The notes under the pieces are model-generated. The model worked only from the letters and a program-made list of their open reading frames with translations. It was not told where the DNA came from and searched no databases. A stretch of DNA of 64,000 bases, from NCBI GenBank assembly GCA_006226595.1, contig SBGP01000030.1, positions 1-64,000 of the forward strand, read 5' to 3'. Below are positions 60,138 to 64,000 of this stretch, in pieces (the first letter of the stretch is position 1; every line of letters begins with the position of its first letter). The stretch is from Deltaproteobacteria bacterium. Lineage in GTDB: Bacteria > Myxococcota_A > UBA796 > GCA-2862545. Both the position numbers and the translations under genes were made by a program.

Positions 60138-60944
60138 ATGACCCGCTGCGATGGACATCCCCTCGGCGTGCTGCGCGCGCCACTGGCCCTGCTCGTGCTG
60201 CTCGGCACGACCGCCTGCCATGTCGAGGACGCGCCCGAGAACCTCGAAGAGCTCGTGGTCTTCGGGTTCATCCACTTCTCGGACAGCCGCGCGGACGAGG
60301 CGCCGACCGGGCTGCTGCCGCTCACCGAGCAGTACGCCGACGAGCTGGTCGAGGGCATGCGCGTCACCGCCATGTCCTCGGAACACCTGGAAGAAGCGGG
60401 TATCGAGGCCGAGCAGGTCAATCCGATCATCGGCATGTCGGCCACCGTCAGCATGCGCTCGTCGGTCGACGAGTTCGCGATGGCGTGGAGCTACCCGAAC
60501 ATGAACGAGGTGGTCGAAGGCACCCTCGACTTCCGCGTCGACACCGAGTACGGCGACCGCGAGTGCTTCCTCGCCGGCGAGTGCGACACCTACGGCTACG
60601 ACGGGTGGCGCCACAACGACCTCGGCTTCTTCGGCACCTCCGCCCAGGACTTCACCCGCGAGTTCATCTGGATCGACGTGGTCGATGGACCGCGGGTGCT
60701 GGTCAGCCGCGACATCGTGCCGACCGACGCCGAGATGACCGGCGGGCTGTTCCGCGTGCATCAGCAGTACACCTACAGTCTGGTGTTCCCCGCGGACGGC
60801 GGCGGGACCACGCGACTCGACACGTTCTGGGTCGATGCAGAGCTCATCGGCGTCGACGTGCCCGACTACTTCGCGCTCGAGACCACGGTCAACAACCTGC
60901 AGAACACCGCCGACGACGTCGACGCCTTCGTAGACGCGCAGTAG
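60138..60944 (+). CDS. Putative lipoprotein, first gene of the plus-strand lipid set
   Basis: The protein has 268 residues with an N-terminal hydrophobic segment (LRAPLALLVLLGTTAC) ending in a lipobox-like TTAC. The body is acidic and beta-rich; CFLAGECDTYGYDGW could form a disulfide. No family is recognised. It begins 245 bases from the divergent AfsA-like gene, and the COG3687-type gene follows 8 bases after its stop, so it is probably part of that transcript. Confidence 0.7.
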   Translation: MTRCDGHPLGVLRAPLALLVLLGTTACHVEDAPENLEELVVFGFIHFSDSRADEAPTGLLPLTEQYADELVEGMRVTAMSSEHLEEAGIEAEQVNPIIGMSATVSMRSSVDEFAMAWSYPNMNEVVEGTLDFRVDTEYGDRECFLAGECDTYGYDGWRHNDLGFFGTSAQDFTREFIWIDVVDGPRVLVSRDIVPTDAEMTGGLFRVHQQYTYSLVFPADGGGTTRLDTFWVDAELIGVDVPDYFALETTVNNLQNTADDVDAFVDAQ

Positions 60945-60952
60945 CCGACGCC

Positions 60953-61795
60953 GTGAACCGTCCCGCCGAGAACGCCGTCACCACGCGGACGATCACCGTT
61001 CGCAAGCCCACGCTCGACCTCGACGCGCCGGCTCCTCGCTACTGGTGGGACGACTCCCCGGCCATCACCTGCTTCGCGTACGCCATGTCGGCCGCGTTTC
61101 CCGTCGGGGAGCGGTTCTTCGTGCGCACCGTGCACCAGGTCAAGGACCAGGTCCGCGACCCTGCCCTGCTCGCCGAGATGCGCGGGTTCATGGGTCAGGA
61201 GGGTCAGCACGCGAACACGCACGAACGCTACAACCAGCGGGCCGAGGCCGAGGGATTCCCGGTGTCGCGCATCACCGCGAACCTCCAGAAAGGGGCGAGC
61301 CGCGTGACCCGCTGGGTCTCGGTGCCGAACCAGCTCGCACTCACCGCCGCCTTCGAGCACTTCACGGCGATGGCGTCCTGGCAGATGCTCGGTGGCGAGC
61401 GGATCATGGACCGCGTCGCCTCGCCCCATCGCGAGCTGTGGCTGTGGCACGCCGCCGAAGAGCTCGAGCACAAGGCCGTCGCCTTCGACGTGTACATGGC
61501 GGTCGATGGCAGCTACCTGCGGCGCGCGTTCGCCTACCTCGTCGCCACGCTCTCGATGGGCCTGATGACCCTGTTTCGCACGTGGTTCTTGATGTACGCG
61601 GACGGCAGCCTGTTCGTCCCGCGGCACCACTGGACCTTCGTCCGCTGGCTGCTGTGGTCTCCGGGACTGGCACGCATTCTGCTGTGGCGTTGGGTGGACT
61701 ACCTGCGGCCGGGCTTCCATCCCTGGCAGCACGACGACCAGGCGCTGCTGCTTGCGTGGCGGCGCGAGTGGGATTCCCACTCGGGTGCGGCGTGA
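60953..61795 (+). CDS. COG3687-type metal-dependent hydrolase (ferritin-like)
   Basis: The protein has 280 residues starting at GTG 60953. Conserved blocks are PAITCFAYAMSAAFPVGERF, GQEGQHANTHERYN and HAAEELEHKAVAFDVY. The E..Q..H and EELEH arrangements suggest a di-iron four-helix site. The family (Metal_hydrol, PF10118) is annotated as a predicted metal-dependent hydrolase but may be an oxidase. A membrane helix (LVATLSMGLMTLFRTWFLMY) follows. The lipid context fits a membrane-lipid modifying enzyme. Confidence 0.82.
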   Translation: MNRPAENAVTTRTITVRKPTLDLDAPAPRYWWDDSPAITCFAYAMSAAFPVGERFFVRTVHQVKDQVRDPALLAEMRGFMGQEGQHANTHERYNQRAEAEGFPVSRITANLQKGASRVTRWVSVPNQLALTAAFEHFTAMASWQMLGGERIMDRVASPHRELWLWHAAEELEHKAVAFDVYMAVDGSYLRRAFAYLVATLSMGLMTLFRTWFLMYADGSLFVPRHHWTFVRWLLWSPGLARILLWRWVDYLRPGFHPWQHDDQALLLAWRREWDSHSGAA

Positions 61796-61824
61796 TCCGG
61801 GCGCGGGCCTGAACCAAGGAACGG

Positions 61825-62775
61825 ATGATGAGTCGCTCACCGCGTTGGCTCGAGAGCCCCAAGCCACAACACCCCCACCGGGCGCAGCTCGCGTACGTCC
61901 TCCTCGTGGTAGGCCCCTCGCTCCTGTCCGTGGGCCTGCTCGCGGGCTTCGGCGCGCTCACCGGCACCACCTTCTCGCTCGGGCTGTTCTTCGTCGCGCT
62001 GATGAGCCTGCGGCAGGTCAACGTCGTGGTCGTCACCCTGCTCTACCACCGGAGCATGAGTCACCGGACGCTCAAGCTGCACCCGGTGCTCGAGTACGTC
62101 TTCCGCATCTGGGGCTGGCTCACCCTGGCCATCGGCACGCGCATCTGGTCGCTCACCCACCGCGTTCACCACGCCCACGCCGATACCGACAAGGACGTGC
62201 ACAGCCCGGTCACCGAGGGCCACAGCCTGTGGACCGTCGGGCGGCAGTCCATCGACGCGGTACGCAAGGTCGGTGCGGACCAGAGCCTGTTCGAGCGCCT
62301 CGGCTCGGACCTGCCCTCGGACCGTCTCGAGCGCATCATCGAGTGGGACCACCGCCGGCACTTCGGCATGACCGGCATCCGCTTTCCGCTGCTCCTGTCG
62401 CTGATCACGCTGGCGTGGCTGTCCCTGGGCTACGCCCCCGGCATCGCGCTGGGCGCGGCGGTGTGCTCGCTGCCCGGCATCAACCTCTCCGTGTTCACGT
62501 CGACGGTGTTCCTCGTCAACGGCGTGGCGCACGTGTGGGGCTACCGGAACTACGAGGGCCTCGACCACAGCACGAACCTGCTGCCCATCGACTTCTTCGG
62601 GCTCGGCGAGGCGCTGCACAACAACCACCACGCGGCGCCGGGCTGCGCGAACAACGCCCACCGCGAGGGCGAGATCGACCCCGGCTTCCTGCTCGCCAAG
62701 CTGCTCGCGTCGGTCGGGCTGGTCACCGAGCTCAAGGAGGGGCCGGCTCGCCACGCGCGTCGCGCCCTCGAGTAG
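61825..62775 (+). CDS. Acyl-CoA/lipid delta-9-type fatty acid desaturase
   Basis: The protein has 316 residues. It begins MMSRS behind AAGGAACGG, with two adjacent ATGs at 61825 and 61828. The three histidine boxes of stearoyl-CoA-type desaturases are intact: HRSMSH, HRVHHAH and HNNHH. About four membrane helices are present (LAYVLLVVGPSLLSVGLLAG, then VFRIWGWLTLAIG and FPLLLSLITLAWLSL). It introduces a double bond into an acyl chain using a di-iron centre. It lies between the COG3687-type and hydroxylase genes. Confidence 0.92.
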   Translation: MMSRSPRWLESPKPQHPHRAQLAYVLLVVGPSLLSVGLLAGFGALTGTTFSLGLFFVALMSLRQVNVVVVTLLYHRSMSHRTLKLHPVLEYVFRIWGWLTLAIGTRIWSLTHRVHHAHADTDKDVHSPVTEGHSLWTVGRQSIDAVRKVGADQSLFERLGSDLPSDRLERIIEWDHRRHFGMTGIRFPLLLSLITLAWLSLGYAPGIALGAAVCSLPGINLSVFTSTVFLVNGVAHVWGYRNYEGLDHSTNLLPIDFFGLGEALHNNHHAAPGCANNAHREGEIDPGFLLAKLLASVGLVTELKEGPARHARRALE

Positions 62776-62779
62776 CCCG

Positions 62780-63808
62780 ATGATCGACGCCAACGTCCTC
62801 GTGATGCCCGCCTTCGTCGGTCTGATGGCCGCGGAGTACGCCGTGGGCCGCGCGAGGGGCCACCAGCTGTACAGCCTCGGCGGCACCCTCGACGACGTCG
62901 CGAGCTCGCTCACCCATCTCGTCGGTCTCGCCGTGCTCGGCACGACCACCTTCGCGATGTACGAGGCACTGCGCGTCCACATCGCCGTCACCGCCTTCCC
63001 GATGGACCAGTGGTGGGCGTGGGTGCTCGGATGGGTGCTCTCGGACTTCTGCTGGTACTGGCGGCACCGCTTCGGGCACGACACCTCGCTGGGCTGGGCC
63101 ATCCACGAGGTCCACCACCAGTCGCGGGAGATGAACCTCGCCGTCGGCCTGCGGGTGAGCGCGTTTCAGTGGGCGCAGACCGCCCCGTTCATGCTGCCGA
63201 TGGCGCTGCTCGGCATGCCCATGCCGATGTTCGCGGCCATCTTCGGGGTCGCCCACACCTACCAGACCCTGCTCCACACCCAGCTGGTCGACCGCTTCGG
63301 GCCCTTCGGGTGGCTGCTCACCCAGCCCGCCGACCACCGGCTGCACCACGCGCGCAACCCGCGCTACCTGAACAAGAACTTCGGTCACAACCTGATCATC
63401 TGGGACCGACTGTTCGGCACCTACGCCGTCGAGGACCCGGCGGACCCGGTGGTGTACGGCATCGAACGCCCCCGCGCCGCGTGGGACCCGGTCCGCAACA
63501 ACCTCGAGCCATGGCTGGACCTCGTCGGTCGACGCGCCGAGCCGGGCGAGCCGATTCACGCCACGGCCACCCCCACCCATCGCGCGCTCGGCGTCGCGTG
63601 GTTCGCGGTGGCCCTCGGAAGCGCGGCCCTGCTCATCCAGCACCACGCGACCTGGCCGCTCGCCCTCCGCGTGGCCGCCGCCGTGTGGGTGCTGTGGACC
63701 TTCGGACATGCAGGACGCGTGATCGAGGGGCGTGCCAGCCCCTTGTGGGCCGAGGGAAGTCGCGTCGCCCTCGGCGCGGCCGTGCTCTTCGCCGCGGTCG
63801 GCGCATGA
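62780..63808 (+). CDS. Sterol desaturase/fatty acid hydroxylase superfamily protein
   Basis: The protein has 342 residues with several membrane helices. The di-iron histidine clusters are HRFGHD, HEVHHQS and HRLHHA. Such enzymes hydroxylate or desaturate sterols, fatty acids or ether lipids. It starts 4 bases after the desaturase stop; the stop TGA overlaps the ATG of the MMPL gene (ATGA). It is more complete than the hydroxylase domain fused to the FecA-like receptor at 29027 and is not its close copy. Confidence 0.9.
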   Translation: MIDANVLVMPAFVGLMAAEYAVGRARGHQLYSLGGTLDDVASSLTHLVGLAVLGTTTFAMYEALRVHIAVTAFPMDQWWAWVLGWVLSDFCWYWRHRFGHDTSLGWAIHEVHHQSREMNLAVGLRVSAFQWAQTAPFMLPMALLGMPMPMFAAIFGVAHTYQTLLHTQLVDRFGPFGWLLTQPADHRLHHARNPRYLNKNFGHNLIIWDRLFGTYAVEDPADPVVYGIERPRAAWDPVRNNLEPWLDLVGRRAEPGEPIHATATPTHRALGVAWFAVALGSAALLIQHHATWPLALRVAAAVWVLWTFGHAGRVIEGRASPLWAEGSRVALGAAVLFAAVGA

Positions 63809-64000
63809 GCCTTGGTGGGCTGGCTCGCGCGGTGATGGCCCACCCTCGTCGGGTGGCGCTCGGGGCCGTGTGTCTCGCCGTCGTCGCCATGCTCATCGGC
63901 CTTCCCGTGCGCCTCGACCCGAGCATCGTCGCCCTGCTGCCGCCGGACAACCCCCACGCGCAGGCCCTGAAGCGGGTCGCGAGCGAGACCGGCGGCATCA
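63805..64000 (+). CDS. MMPL/RND-family exporter, N-terminal fragment (runs off the window)
   Basis: Only the first 65 residues are present. A basic start (LARAVMAHPRRVALG) leads into one membrane helix (AVCLAVVAMLIGLPV), then LDPSIVALLPPDNPHAQALK, the typical periplasmic entry of MMPL/RND lipid exporters ('LLPxxxP..Q'). MMPL proteins move lipids across the inner membrane. Coupling by ATGA to the hydroxylase suggests export of the lipid made by this region. Confidence 0.8.
   Translation, partial: MSLGGLARAVMAHPRRVALGAVCLAVVAMLIGLPVRLDPSIVALLPPDNPHAQALKRVASETGGI

Overview
This window is high in G+C, densely packed and apparently chromosomal. It looks like a Gram-negative predatory or soil-type bacterium, most likely a member of the Myxococcota. 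The evidence is two TonB-dependent outer-membrane receptors, many lipoproteins with lipoboxes, two Ser/Thr protein kinases, two ECF sigma factors, a TIGR02147/DUF4423-type regulator, and a MYXO-CTERM-like tail (GCGC, hydrophobic stretch, RRRRG) on the protein at 7815-9089. No insertion sequence, phage gene, CRISPR array or rRNA was seen. Genes often overlap by 4 bases (ATGA/GTGA), and three convergent pairs share the four bases CTAG as both stop codons.

Layout. 1-11.3 kb: housekeeping and unknown genes, namely an aconitase-family enzyme with swivel-first domain order, exonuclease III, peptide deformylase, a TPR protein, a GNAT acetyltransferase, a TGS1-like methyltransferase, a MYXO-CTERM-like protein and an RlmL-like rRNA methyltransferase. 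11.4-17 kb: a membrane Ser/Thr kinase with a strong terminator, then a TPR-TonB receptor fusion and its lipoprotein partner. 17-26.3 kb: a gloB-unknown-HTTM operon, a HelD-like helicase, an MFS exporter and a DUF5916 outer-membrane protein. 26.3-32.3 kb: a probable iron-responsive operon of DUF4856 lipoprotein, imelysin-like protein, and a di-iron hydroxylase domain fused in frame to a FecA-like receptor. It is preceded by two copies of a 15-bp Fur-like 7-1-7 operator. 32.3-34.6 kb: serS, then tRNA-Ser(UGA), tRNA-Ser(GCU) and tRNA-Arg(ACG), with a visible promoter and terminator. 34.6-45.9 kb: exported proteins, a Zn-dependent dehydrogenase, an ECF41-like sigma factor coupled to an FAD oxidoreductase, and hydrolases. 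45.9-52.6 kb: a RetSat-like oxidoreductase, an ECF sigma factor coupled to a kinase-GAF protein, a Kazal lipoprotein and a DUF4423 regulator.

52.6-64 kb is a lipid-metabolism region. A five-gene minus-strand operon has every junction overlapping by 4 bases; in transcription order it holds an AfsA-type hotdog protein, a Zn-ribbon amidohydrolase, a PlsC acyltransferase, an NAD-epimerase/3beta-HSD-like protein and a sulfotransferase. It faces away from a plus-strand set with a lipoprotein, a COG3687 ferritin-like hydrolase, an acyl desaturase, a fatty-acid hydroxylase and an MMPL exporter that runs off the window. A second PlsC with a Zn ribbon, an SDR, an ArsC-like protein and a TetR regulator lie alongside. 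I read this region as an uncharacterised pathway that builds and exports a modified, possibly sulfated, lipid. That reading is inference from family content and gene order.
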